Assembly (NCBI RefSeq): GCF_003576645.1
Contig: NC_044925.1
Location: 8,711,657-8,775,656 of the forward strand
Origin: Ipomoea triloba
Lineage: Eukaryota > Streptophyta > Magnoliopsida > Solanales > Convolvulaceae
DNA length: 64,000 nt
Direction: 5' to 3'
Below are positions 38,000 through 48,970 of this stretch, piece after piece. A program made the translations under genes and the position numbers. Position 1 is the stretch's first letter. Each line of letters opens with the position of its first letter. The notes beneath the pieces are model-generated. The model searched no databases and was not told where the DNA came from. It saw only the letters and a list, made by a program, of their open reading frames with translations.

Positions 38000-39808
38000 A
38001 ATTTTCCACACTTTGTTTCTTGCTTGTCCTCAAGAAAGACATTTTCCTATCTAAGCATATAAGTCTCCGAGATACTCTCTCATGCAAAACAAAGCTTTTG
38101 GCAAGTCAAAATAATGGGTGTCTAAGACTGTTGAAACGGAGGAAATCATTTGTGTTATCTACAAAGGATTTTGGTCAGATGTCAGCAACTCAAGAAATAT
38201 TTTCGGGAAATAAAAACCTTTCGTAGATAAACAAGTAAAACAAGGGATCACACTCCTCGCACCATATGCAAGCATGCATTTCCAAAGTTTTGGTTCACCT
38301 TCTATTTAAATAGGGCCTCTAGCCGATCCCACTAGTGGGAACGATATGCACTAGCTAATAAACTTTCCATCCTTATACGCCAAAGCCCAACGTAAATGTA
38401 AATGAGGGTAGTGCGGTCCCTCTTTCTTCTCATTTCCTAGGATAACGTCATCGAGCCACCCGACTTCACACGGAGCTCCATGCTTTTTCGAAGGTCAGTG
38501 CAATGGGTACTCGAATCCTAGCGAAGCGGCTCACCTCAGCTCTATTTTCTCAATTCTTGGGATCTTTTTACGTGAACAACCGACTCCAGATAAAGCTTTT
38601 TGCTTACCGAAGACTATGGTTTGAACACAACCCAACGAATTGGCTTCCCTCAATTTTAAACTCTTGGTGATTGGCCTTTTGCCTTTTCGACTTCTCCTCG
38701 TGTTAACCCCTCATGCCTTTTTCTATTTATGGTCAAGGGTTTTGTTTTCTCATTAAGCTTACCATTAGGCTCACCTTTTGCCCCATGCCCTACCAAGGTT
38801 AGTTCAATTCCGGGCCTTGCTGGTTTTATCTTTCTCAAATTAAAAAGTGCAGACTCCCACTTCGAGAGATCCTTGACTAAGGTCCTACGTAAATAAGAGG
38901 TGAACATCATGCAAGCAGGCAAGAATATAAACTTATTTGGCTCTAAACACTCTCATGGGTGTGAAAAGTAACTTCCTCAAAGATATTTCGAGAGTAAAAA
39001 TTTTTGGGCATCCAGTCAAAATTCTCCCTAGATAACACAAATAATAACTCTCTTTTCAAAACTGCAAATGCACCCGCTTATCATTCCCAAGAGCTTCAAC
39101 TTCTAATACTAAGCATGTAAGCATGTAAAGCACGAAGTGCGCCCTTTCCACACTTTAAAACAAACATCGTCCTCGATGTTTCCATGCGTACAGGGTAAAG
39201 GAACGAAATAGGGATTCTAAAGGTAGACAAATAAAAATCCCTTTCCACACTTTGGAAATTGCTCTGGGATATAGGGTATGCATCAAACGATCCTATTAAT
39301 CATGGTAAGCTCTAATATACGCATACAGAAAGCTATAAAGAAATATTTCCACACTTTAAAGATCAAAACGGGGCTTAAAATTAGAAAAGGGATAAGAGGA
39401 TAAACCAAGTATGCATCCCTCTTTCCACACTTTAGCTTCCAGCATAGGCTTGCTCCCGTTATAAATGCTCTATAAGAGATGGAGACATAACATACAAAAG
39501 GGTTTTCGGAGTACTATTCAATTATTATAAGCTGATAGAAATATAAAAGCAGAAACATAGATAATAACGCATGTAATTAACCAGAATTATTCAAATAGAA
39601 ATGCAGAAAAGTAAAGCAGTTGGAATGTAAATAACATAAAGCAATAAAGATAAGTAAAGCATAGTAAAGAAATAAAGGAAATAAAAGTCGGAACCCCGCG
39701 CGTAGGGATCCTAATGTTCAGATGGGGCTAGCAACCATAATAACCATTGTCAAGGAACTAAGTATCAAATGCCAATAGGTCAGGATCGAGAATAAACGAA
39801 GGAAAGCA
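38000..39808 (-). mobile_element. Element A 3' non-coding region with five purine tracts
   Basis: AAAGTGTGGAA (minus strand) occurs near 38004, 39145, 39242, 39346 and 39422. The last before the LTR is in polypurine-tract position. No gene seen. Confidence 0.75.
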
Positions 39809-41047
39809 TCAGTCATCACCGAAGGGCTGGAATTGCCTATCGAATCTAGCTTCGAGCGCAGCAATTTTCCTATCATTTTCCTCCACCGCCCTTCTCATGC
39901 GGTTGAGGTCTTCGGTGTGGATATCCTGTCTCGCGGAGATGGATGTGAAGTGGCCTTCTTGCCATGTATACTACTCACGCCAGTAGTTCATCTGTTCGTC
40001 ATGGAGCTGCCTATGAAAGTTCTGCGTTGTGTCCCAATCCATTGGAATAGGGCCTTGCTCCTGTGCAGTATCCTCCTCCTCATTCTCTTCCTCGTCCTCA
40101 TCATCATCCTCATCAGAAACCTCTAGATCAGGTGCATCATCACCTCCAAGCTTTAATTCTACGGCAAAGAACTCACCCACGGAGAAAGAAATTGTGCAAC
40201 CTTCAGCTCTCTCTCCCATCAACCGGTCCAATAGGCCCAACCCGAAGCATAGTCTAGTAACGAAATGACCGATAAACACAATCTAAACCTTAGGCTTTTG
40301 CTGGGTCTGGAGCCACTTTCTAGCTTGAACGCCCATGTTGATGCCAACCTCATTCTCCATGCACCACATGTAAAACAGATCCTGCTTGTATACCTTGTTG
40401 CGATTTGTGGTTCTGCCTGAGAGATTTATAGCAAAGGCTAATCTGATAGCCTTCAGAGCATTGCGGGTGATGAGTTTTGCCTTCAAGTTTGAAGAGTTGT
40501 ATGGGGCATTGTTTGTGATGCTTCTCCAATATTGTCTAGCAACTGCGTCTGAATCAAAATCCTCCTTGAAGTCTCTGAAATATGGCATGGACACGCTCAC
40601 GGCATCATGGAATCCGAGCGTAACACCCAAAGTGTTAAGAGACATACTGTAGTGGTTGCCGAATAGAGTGAACGAAATGGATTATCTTGAATTGTTGACC
40701 TCCTTTCGAATTTCCAAGGTCGCTAAGAATTCATAAGTAACAGGCGCATAGGTGGGTCCTCTCCACTCAAATAGATGGCGGAGCTGTGGGTGCCTGAGAA
40801 ACCTATTTACTTCGTTTAAACAACCAAATTCTCTTAAAACGTTATCGTCGAAGTGACGACCAACAAAAAGCTGCTTCCCTTTATAGTTATCCACTGTTGT
40901 AAGTTGGATGGGTGTCAAGTGTCGTAAGGACCTTGACCCCGGCTCCTGCGTAGCCTGTTGAGCTGTAGCTTGTTGCCGTGTCCTCGATCGACTCGATTCA
41001 CCATGATCATGCTTTGATTTCTTTGCCATTTCCTTTGAGCGTCCCAT
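39809..41047 (-). pseudogene. Accessory ORF of element A (Athila-type plant transposon protein)
   Basis: One reading frame from the ATG at 41047 to 39971 is interrupted only by in-frame TAA (40682-40684) and TAG (40283-40285). A later frameshift near 39965 leads into a charged helical tail ending at 39809. The N-terminal part is basic and Ser/Gln-rich, the middle resembles the 'putative plant transposon protein' family found in Athila elements, then comes an acidic run of Asp/Glu and a coiled-coil-like tail. No catalytic motif or membrane segment is seen. The start codon lies one base after a candidate splice acceptor (TCTGTAG). Biochemical role unknown. Confidence 0.7.
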
Positions 41048-41730
41048 CCTACAGATTGTAGAAATTAACATTCATGGTAATTGGTTTTGAATAAGTAATT
41101 CTCAAATAAGTCACCATTGTAATTGTGTAAAATTCCTTGTCAAGATAATGGATTTCAAACATATAGGGCTAAGAATTTTCGAAAATTTCACCATAGTTTC
41201 CCCTATATTTTGGACAATTCTAGCATAAGAATATCAACAATATCATTCCATTATCATACACATGCATAAATTCATCATAAGATATTTCAATTTGATAGTC
41301 AAATAAGAAGTCAACTACAAAAGTCAAGAATTTCAAAAAGTCAACTTCATCTTCTTCCCCAAATTCAAAATTAGGGTTTGAAATTGAAAATTCAATTTGG
41401 GCAATGTAGCATGTGAAAAGTCAAATTGATGGCATATAATAGTTCTACAACAAGTTTGATCATCAATTCAAGCATCAATTTCATAATTTCAACAAGAAAT
41501 CTAACAAACCCATTTGTTCATCAATGGTGTTCACATTTGAAGCTCAAAAATATATAACAATCCATCAATGTAACCATCAATAATGAAAGAAAACATCAAA
41601 GGATAGTTCTATGAAGCATTATAAACCAATTTAAACATTCAAAACATTCAAAATCATGCAAGGGAAAGTAGAACAATTTTCTCATTCAAGCTCTTCCAAA
41701 CTCATGAATATTCAAGGATAAAGAGTTAAA

Positions 41731-42050
41731 AAGATGAGAAATTACCTTGATGTTGATGTTTTTGATCTTCTTTGAAGGTAAAAAGTAAAAGATGTGTTCA
41801 AACCTTGAGTTTGGGTTCTTCCTTGCGTGGAGAAGAGAAGAGAAAAATAGGTTTTGGGAGCAAAATGGCGTGGAATGGCCGAACAAGGGTTTTAAATCCG
41901 TAGGAGGCTTTCACGCCGGTCACACTCGTGTGACCGTGCGTGGGAGCTCTCTGTCTCGCTCCCACACATGGCTACACGCGTGTGAGCGTGCGTGGGAAGC
42001 TACTGCTTCGTTCCCACGCACGGCTACACACGTGTGAGCTCACGTGGCAG
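41731..42050 (-). promoter_or_regulatory. Internal promoter and leader of element A
   Basis: On the minus strand, three variants of the LTR word (ACACACGTGTGA, TACACGCGTGTG, CACACTCGTGTG, within 41921-42036) precede a TATA-like ATTTAAAAC (about 41891-41900). A C/T-rich leader follows to a donor-like ATCAAG-GTAATT near 41743. The matching acceptor is at 41049-41050, just before the accessory start codon. The order copies that of the LTR promoter. Confidence 0.55.
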
Positions 42051-42250
42051 TCCACTGCATTGTTTTCTTCCGGTTTTGGCTTTTCCCTTCATACCTAAGT
42101 CCAAACTTAGCCTTTCCAAAGCAATTTTTAGTCCCGACTCCTACAAGTTAGTCCTCAAAACATGGTTCTAAATGATTGTAGTAATTTATTAGAATAAAAA
42201 CATGAAAAACGAAAGCATAAAAATGATGTAAAGCATATTATTAAAACCTA

Positions 42251-42271
42251 GGGTTGCCTCCCAAGAAGCGC
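42251..42271 (-). other. Motif shared by elements A and B
   Basis: A 21-base sequence containing GCTTCTTGGGAGGCAACCC is identical at 48907-48927 in element B. In both it lies a few hundred bases upstream of the internal promoter. Confidence 0.8.
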
Positions 42272-42316
42272 CACGGTTTACGTCATTGGCTAGACGCATC
42301 ATACCTTGATTAAAAT

Positions 42317-44437
42317 TCAACCATATTCCTTGGTAGTGGGTAAGAAGCATTTTGGTACCCACGTGTTCTTCCATGTAAGCTTGTCATTTTTCCACTTTGG
42401 TTTTGGTTTCATCTTAGCTTTGACCTTTGCCCTTTCATTTTCATCAGGTTCTTCTTTCGCATTTTCCTTTTCATCATTTATGGCTTGTCCATCGAATCTC
42501 AGGGTAATTTCACCTGAACTCACATCTTCTCGAGCCGTTTCTTTCTCTTTTGAACTTTTGATGTTGTCTTGTGGTAGCTCATTTTCTTTCGGGCATTCTT
42601 CCAAAGTGGTTTTCTCCTTGTGTTCCTTCATTGATATGGTGCATGAACCGCTCGCATTCTTTAATTCGAGATTGGGACTACAAGAGGTAGTCTTGTTTCT
42701 TTGGTCATCTACCTTACATTGACATTTCCCACAGATGGCATCCATTGGATCACATTTCACATGTGTTTCTTCTTTTGCATCAATGGCGTTGACTCTCTCT
42801 TTCGGATTGTTTTCAGTGTTACTCGGGAGTTGTCCGTAGTGTCGGTCTGACATCATCTTAAACATATGAGAAATTTGATTCTCAATTGTTTTAAGTGTGG
42901 CTTTAGACTCTTGTCGAAGACTAGAAATTTCTTGTCTAATCTCTTGAGTAATCTCTTGTTTCAGATTTGCCCGATCATTTTTGAGTTCCATGATCGTCCT
43001 TGTAAGTCTTTCATCTACTTCACGGATGTCATCCCTCCTTTGTTGAGTAAAGTCAAGTTGAGAGTTGTATTGTGGCCTGAACTGGGTCATTTGATTTCCA
43101 TTTCCTTGGTTTTGATTGTACATCAGTCTATTCTTGTCATTCTGTCCATATGTAGGCTTGTTTCCATAGTTGTATTGTCCTCGCGCTTGATATCCATCAT
43201 TGTTGCTATTGTTCCAACCTTCTCCCTGTTTCCAATTGTTGTTTGATCTTTGGTTTTGTTCATAAGCATTGAAGTTGTAGTTCCTTTGGTAATCTACCGC
43301 CTCAACTTGTTCAGATGCAGACGGAGAATTGCAAATGTTGGTGTCATGAGGTCCTCCACAGATATTACAATAAAGTGCCAATGTCATGCAAGGCTTGGGA
43401 TTTCCTTCTATTTTTTCTACCATAGCCTATAGCTTTTTGATTTCGTGATTCATTGCTTCTATTTTGGCCTCACTCGCCACTCGATTATCAACTTCATAAA
43501 TTCCTCCATGATCTCCTCTTCGGTCATACCAACAGGATGTGTTCTTAGATATTCTCTCGATTAGTTCTTCAGCTTCTTGCAAAGCTAGGGAGACAAAGGC
43601 ACCGCTGGAGGATGAGTCAAGCAAAATTTTTCCTTCATCTGTTAACCCTCCATAGAATGAGCTAATCATGTCCCATGGGTGCATCAGATCTTGTGGGCAT
43701 TGCCTTTTAAGAACTTTAAATCTTCGCCAAGCCTCTCCCAAACTTTCAAGTCTTCCTTGTTTGAATTCTTGTATCAGCCTTCTAATCCTCATAGTTTTTG
43801 TAATGGGAAAGAACTCGTTCATGAATTCACGATGCAATTGTTGCCACGTTCTGAAATGATTGTCGTCTTGGCTTTCCAACCATCGTGCTGCCTCTCCTAT
43901 AACTGAAAATGGGAATAATTTGAGTCGAACTATTTCCTCGCTAATGCCTTCTTGTCTGTACATCCCACATGCTCGTATAAACCTTGTGATGTGTGCGTTG
44001 GGATCTTCATATGGTAATCCTGAATATTGATTGTTCTGAACCAGTGTGAGAATAGTTGGATGCACGTGAAAGTTGACATTCTCCATTGGAGGTACATAGA
44101 TCGAGTTGTGCATGTTAAAATCCGGAGTCATGTAATCTGCAATTGATCTTTGTGGTTCTTGAGGATTTCCATAATATTCTTCTTCACGAATGTTCTCTTG
44201 ATTGTTTGCTCTGTTAGCTTGTGGTTCTTCAACGATTGGTTCTTCATGGTTAATCGGTACTTGTGGATTAATTGGAACTGGGGGTGGATTTAGTACGGTT
44301 GTGCCTCTTCCTTGTGGATTTCTTATTGCGCTTGATGAAACCATTAGTGATCCTTGGGTATTTTTCCTTCTAGTTGCTCTATTAATTTCAGGAATGTAGG
44401 GTAGTAAACCTTGATTTCCTTTTGCTGGCGTGTGCAT
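42317..44437 (-). pseudogene. gag of element A with one in-frame stop
   Basis: The frame opens at 44437 and runs 336 codons to an in-frame TAG (43427-43429), then continues in the same frame for about 370 codons to 42317. The first half holds the Ty3-type gag core (about 150 residues, including RACGMYRQEGIS and SFYGGLTDEGK). A zinc knuckle, CNICGGPHDTNIC (Cx2Cx3Hx4C), follows the stop, then an Asn/Gln-rich region and a charged Lys/Glu tail. Gag forms the virus-like particle and binds RNA. With a single stop and no indel, damage is slight. The frame ends just before the shared motif, where pol would be expected. Confidence 0.88.
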
Positions 44438-44614
44438 TCACCTAGTAAAATTATCAATGAAACAAAAATTTACACAATTGACTAGAAGTAGTCAATTGGG
44501 TTAGTAGCAAAGACAAGTAAAAATAAAACAAAATTAAGTGGAATGGATTAACATTACTCAAATCTAGCATTCATGCAATCAAAGTAAACAAAAACATATG
44601 ACAACCTATTGCCA

Positions 44615-44632
44615 TCCCTGGCAACGACGCCA
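44615..44632 (-). other. Primer-binding site of element A
   Basis: TGGCGTCGTTGCCAGGGA (minus strand) starts three bases inside the 5' LTR. It fits the 3' end of plant tRNA-Asp (TGGCGCCGTTGCCGGGGA) with two mismatches, as in Athila elements. Confidence 0.85.
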
Positions 44633-44635
44633 TTT

Positions 44636-45965
44636 TGAAGAAGTAGTATTGTGTAGGGGTTGATTCGTCAAAAGATATTTATATGTTAAAACGGAAAGTC
44701 TGTGACTCCTCGAGTGTCGGTCTCGAAGGAGGGACGTGGAGGTGTGTCAAACGTTCGGGAGTTTACTTGATTGAATCATGCATAAGATTCGAGTGTGGTG
44801 AAGGGTGATTTGTGAATGAGAGTAGTTCATTTGGTTGGTTTGAGTGCAAGAGAGTAATAAAGTAAAAAGGATTTTGTGAATATGTAAAATGGGTAGGGAT
44901 TGGATAGTGTTCATGGATATTGCATAGTGGAGTGTCTAAGGTCATAGATTAGGATTGCTAGGATATTGTCTTATTCAAGAGTGTGTTGTCTTAGTCCTTT
45001 TCCACCTTTGTGTACTAAGGCTTCTTTGACTTAGGAGTGTCTTCAAGCATCCAAAGTTCTAAGAGGAATTTCATCAAACACTTAAGCTACACACTATCCT
45101 ACTATTCTTAAGAAGTCCATAGGAACTATGATTGTGTCAAGCTTCAAATCCTAACTCTAATCAAAGACATGAAAGAGTCAAGAGCTCAATCTCTCATTTA
45201 GATTGGCCAAATCCAAACAAGATCTCATCAAAACAACAATCAATAGACAAGAATAGATAATCCATCAACACAAACTCATAGATCCAAGATATAGAAATAA
45301 GATCATCACACAAGCAATATTCAATCACACAATCCAAATCCCTAGACTAAACTAGCTACTCATAATATGAAATGCAAGCAAAAGCTAATTTAATCCAAGA
45401 ACAAGATAGCTAAAATTATAGAAATGAAATAGAGATCACCTAGAGAGAAGAAGATCTTCAATCCAAGCTTGTTGTCTTACTACAATGGAGATTGATCTAA
45501 TCTAAAAAACTAAGAAAAATGGAGAAAGTTCTCCAAAGGAAAAACTAAGAAAAGGAAAACTAATTTTCTGGGAACCTCCTCTGAAAATTCATCAAAGGGG
45601 TTTAAATAGTCTCCGAAATGACAACCCTAGCTGAAATTCGCGCATCACCGTCTCCACGCTTCTCACACGTGTGTGAGTGTGCGTGGGAAGCTTCTAGAAA
45701 GTTATCACGCATGCTCACACACGTGTGGCCCTCCAGTTTGGTCCTCCGGGGCTCCGCTCTTGCCTGGTTTGCTCTTTAAGCTCATCTTTTGGTCCTATTT
45801 GCTCCCGGGGCTCCTGTTTTACTTCTTTTAAGCTAAAAGTAGCTTTTGCGCATCATTTAGTGATTTTCAAGCATTTATGAACATAATTTACCAAGTAAGG
45901 ATACTATAGACGCGATAAAACACCCTAAAATGTGCCTGAAATAAGGGTATCTCGGAGTCTTATCA
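44636..45965 (-). repeat. 5' LTR of element A
   Basis: Same length as the 3' LTR with no indels. Both palindromes have lost their central CpG: CACACGTGTGTG (45664-45675) and CACACACGTGTG (45716-45727). Confidence 0.95.
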
Positions 45966-45970
45966 AGTAT

Positions 45971-46569
45971 TGAGGCAAGTTCCATCAAGCCAATTAATGA
46001 GGCAATGCCGGAATTCCGCATAAACTTTCACTAGCGAAGCAAGAACCACGAACCACTAGATTAGGAATTATTTCAATTATTAAGCGGTTAACAAGGACAT
46101 TGGCAAGAAAATAGTTTAATCATGTGCTTCACTTTGATTTCATCAATGGCACATTGGAATGCAACAAGCTCAATCAAACAATCCACAAACCGGCAAGAGA
46201 GAATAATAGAGACTAGTTTCCATGACAAGTAATTTATCAACAAGAAAATCATGACTCATCCAAGCAAAAGCAAAACATATTTACAAAAATTCAAGTGGTG
46301 AACCAACAAGCAATTGAGCATATTTTCAACATTAAAGCACAAAATTTTCTTCATGTAAAAACCCAAAGAACAAGACAAAAAGAAGTAAGGGTTCAAAATC
46401 AATTCAGGAGAAGTTCTAAAAACAGTTAAAACTAAATATTAAAAGCAAAGCTAAAAATATAAAAAAGGGAAAATCAATTCAACCTCTTCCCCCACACTTA
46501 AAGAGTTACATTGTCCCAATGTAACAAAATAAATCGGGGGAAAGGAATTGAAGGGCATCCCTTGACCTT
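45971..46569 (-). mobile_element. Element B non-coding stretch right of the A insertion
   Basis: Continuation of element B after the AGTAT duplication. A purine tract (minus TAAGTGTGGGGGAA) lies at 46487-46500. No gene seen. Confidence 0.65.
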
Positions 46570-47774
46570 TTATTGATGATCGCCTTCAGGTGGTAGTGGC
46601 GGTGGGAACTGAGAAGTGTAATACGCAGGGATGAACTGGGGGTCTTGAAGCCATGGTGGTGGTGGTGGGAACTGAGGGGCTAAGCCTTGAGCTACTAGAT
46701 TGTGTTGGTGAGCAGATGTACCAACAAACCAATTGATATCATCGCTCCTCCTCATATAGCCCTCATGTCTTGTCATAAATTCCTCCTGTTGCCTCATAAA
46801 CTCCTCTTGCCTGGCAAAGAATTGCTCTATGTTGCATTGAGGAGGGAATTGATCCGGTGTAGGTGCGGCAGGTGGAGGAATATTTGCAAGGTTCTCCATT
46901 GCTTCATCATCAGCTTGGTCATCATTTTCCTCATCATCAGGATCATTGACGGGCATTTGTCCATGCCCATATTGACTTTGAATATACTGCTGAGAGAGAA
47001 AACTCTGAGGATGAACCTTGACTTCCTGGTGAGGATCTATCGGCATTCCCGCAAGACGGCAAAGCTTGGTAATAAGGAACGGGTGGCCTAAAGGGCAACG
47101 TGATTTTTTATCTGATGATGCAATCTCACGTATGCTGTGATTGATAAGAGCCCCTACGTCAATGGTTTGACGCTCCTTAATGCAATAGGCCAAAAGGACC
47201 TGATCTCTAAGAACGCTTCACCTATGTGAATGGGGGATGAGCTTTGCCTTGATGAAGTCTAAGATGCCACGGTCTTGCGGTGTGAAGTACACATAGATCA
47301 TGTGGGCTATCGACCCACTTCAGACGTTCCATTCTGCATCACGGTGGAAGGATCTGGCAATCTCATTCAATGTTCCAACTGTAATCCTGCCAAGCATCAA
47401 CTCATTGTGATAATAATCCTCTCCATTATAGTTTCTTGTACGGTAGTACGCGTTTATTGCCCGCGGAGAGAAATTCACTTCCACACCTCTTACTATGCAT
47501 ACATTATTGTGTGGTCCATCTTTGGCATTAGCATAAAATTCACGGGCCACCGCAGTAAATGCCTCACCCGGTTGAGCCAATAGTAAAGGACCCCAATTCC
47601 ATCTTTCTAGAACAACCAATTCTAACCCCCTTTCTTTCTTGAAATCTCTTGTAGAGATCCAAGTTTGGAATCTTTTAGAAGCTTCTGGGGTGACGAATAC
47701 TTCAGCTTGTGCCCGTGAGGTTTTTGAGATGGTTCACCCCTATGCCTTTTGGGAGTTCTAGTTTTTGGGGCCAT
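46570..47774 (-). pseudogene. Accessory ORF of element B, frameshifted
   Basis: The start codon at 47774 opens a basic N-terminus (MAPKTRTPKRHRG). A shift to the next frame near 47720 leads into the family core (ERWNWGPLLLAQPGEAF and AINAYYRTRNY, 47320-47690), then another break before a C-terminal part at 46570-47193 with acidic, Gln/Glu coiled-coil-like and Pro-rich stretches. It belongs to the same plant transposon protein family as the element A accessory ORF, though the two are strongly diverged. No catalytic motif is seen. Confidence 0.7.
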
Positions 47775-48970
47775 TTGGAGCAACTACACACCACAATAAA
47801 AACACATGCAAAATTCAAAGAATTATAAATTAGAAAGCAAAATGCAAGTAAATAATTCAAAGATTTCAAAAATTCTCACTTTGGCATTTTATCAAACACC
47901 TCATATGCACAATTTAAAGCATGAGAATTTGAATCAATTAAGCATGACAATCCATCCCATTTTTGTTCAATAAAGGATACCACCAACAAGACAATACACC
48001 AAAAGCATTTGCAAAATAAACCTATAATAATCATGAAAGAAACTATGGGCATTGAGCATGAAAATTCATTAGCAAATAAAGAGTGTAAATCTATTGGCTT
48101 CATTCAAAATTCAAGTGTAATGTAATATTAACATGTAAAAGCAACACTTAGAGCAAAATCAAACAAAGAAACCCTAACCCAATGCATTTTAATCCACAAA
48201 ATTCAAAAATTAGCCAAAATTCGTGGGTTAGGTTTCATGCCCAAAACTATGAAATTAAAAACAAAAATAAGAGAAATTGATGGAAAAATTGGATAAGGAT
48301 GTTACCTTGAAGCCTTAGGATGAGTTTGGAGTGAATGTGAGTGAATTTTGAAGGCCAAAGTTGAAGAGAATGAGAAGAATAGCGTGTTGGGGGCTACTGT
48401 TCGAAAATGGAGAGACAAAATTTTGGGGAAAAGTTGGCTTTAAAACTTCTCAGTCAATAATTGACCAGGGGGCTCGACGCGATTTTCCAAAAATATGCTA
48501 CGGCAACAACTCAACGCGTTGAACTTTTCCAGAATGTAAATACAAAATAAAACTGGGACCTCTCATCGCGACAAAATTTTCCAGAATGCAAAAAATTTTA
48601 GCTCTTAATGTTTTCGACGCGTCGAACTTGTCCTGGACGTGTCGAAAATTACCAAATTGCATTTTTCTCACTGTTTTCAAAAATAGAAAATTAAGCTAAC
48701 CCCCAACACAAAAAAACAACACTCAATTAAACAAAAATTCAACTCCAAAACCATATAAACACAAAAACTAAGGCTCAAAAATTTTCAAAAACTTCATATA
48801 ACATCGTGTAATTTCAAGATAAAGCAAGTAACACCAAAATTCATATTCAATTTCCATCATGCAAAATAAACTAACAAAAATAAAAATGCAAGAAATTAAA
48901 GGACTTGGGTTGCCTCCCAAGAAGCGCTCGTTTAAAGTCATGAGCTCGACCCCTTAATTTTCATCAAGAG
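47775..48970 (-). promoter_or_regulatory. Internal promoter, leader and intron of element B
   Basis: The shared motif (48907-48927) is followed on the minus strand by TTCGACGCGTCGAA (about 48613-48626), TCAACGCGTTGA (about 48510-48521) and GCTCGACGCG-type words. Next come a TATA-like TTTTAAAG (about 48437), a leader, a donor-like TTCAAG-GTAACA near 48306, and an acceptor GTGTAG near 47784 ten bases before the accessory start codon. Words, order and spacing parallel element A. Confidence 0.5.

Larger units (their letters stand above)
36670..45965 (-). mobile_element. Complete nested Athila-like LTR element A, lacking pol
   Basis: 9,296 bases with two 1,330-base LTRs, flanked by AGTAT at 36665-36669 and 45966-45970. 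Order in minus orientation: 5' LTR, tRNA-Asp-type primer site, gag, conserved motif, internal promoter, accessory ORF, purine tracts, 3' LTR. No protease, reverse transcriptase or integrase is present, so it depends on proteins from a related element. The LTRs differ at about 17 sites by eye with no indels, so it is young. It is inserted in element B. Confidence 0.93.

Noticed and set aside
40029..40268. Plus-strand poly-Ser frame and its neighbours
   Set aside because: Shadows of the Asp/Glu-rich stretch of the minus-strand accessory ORF.
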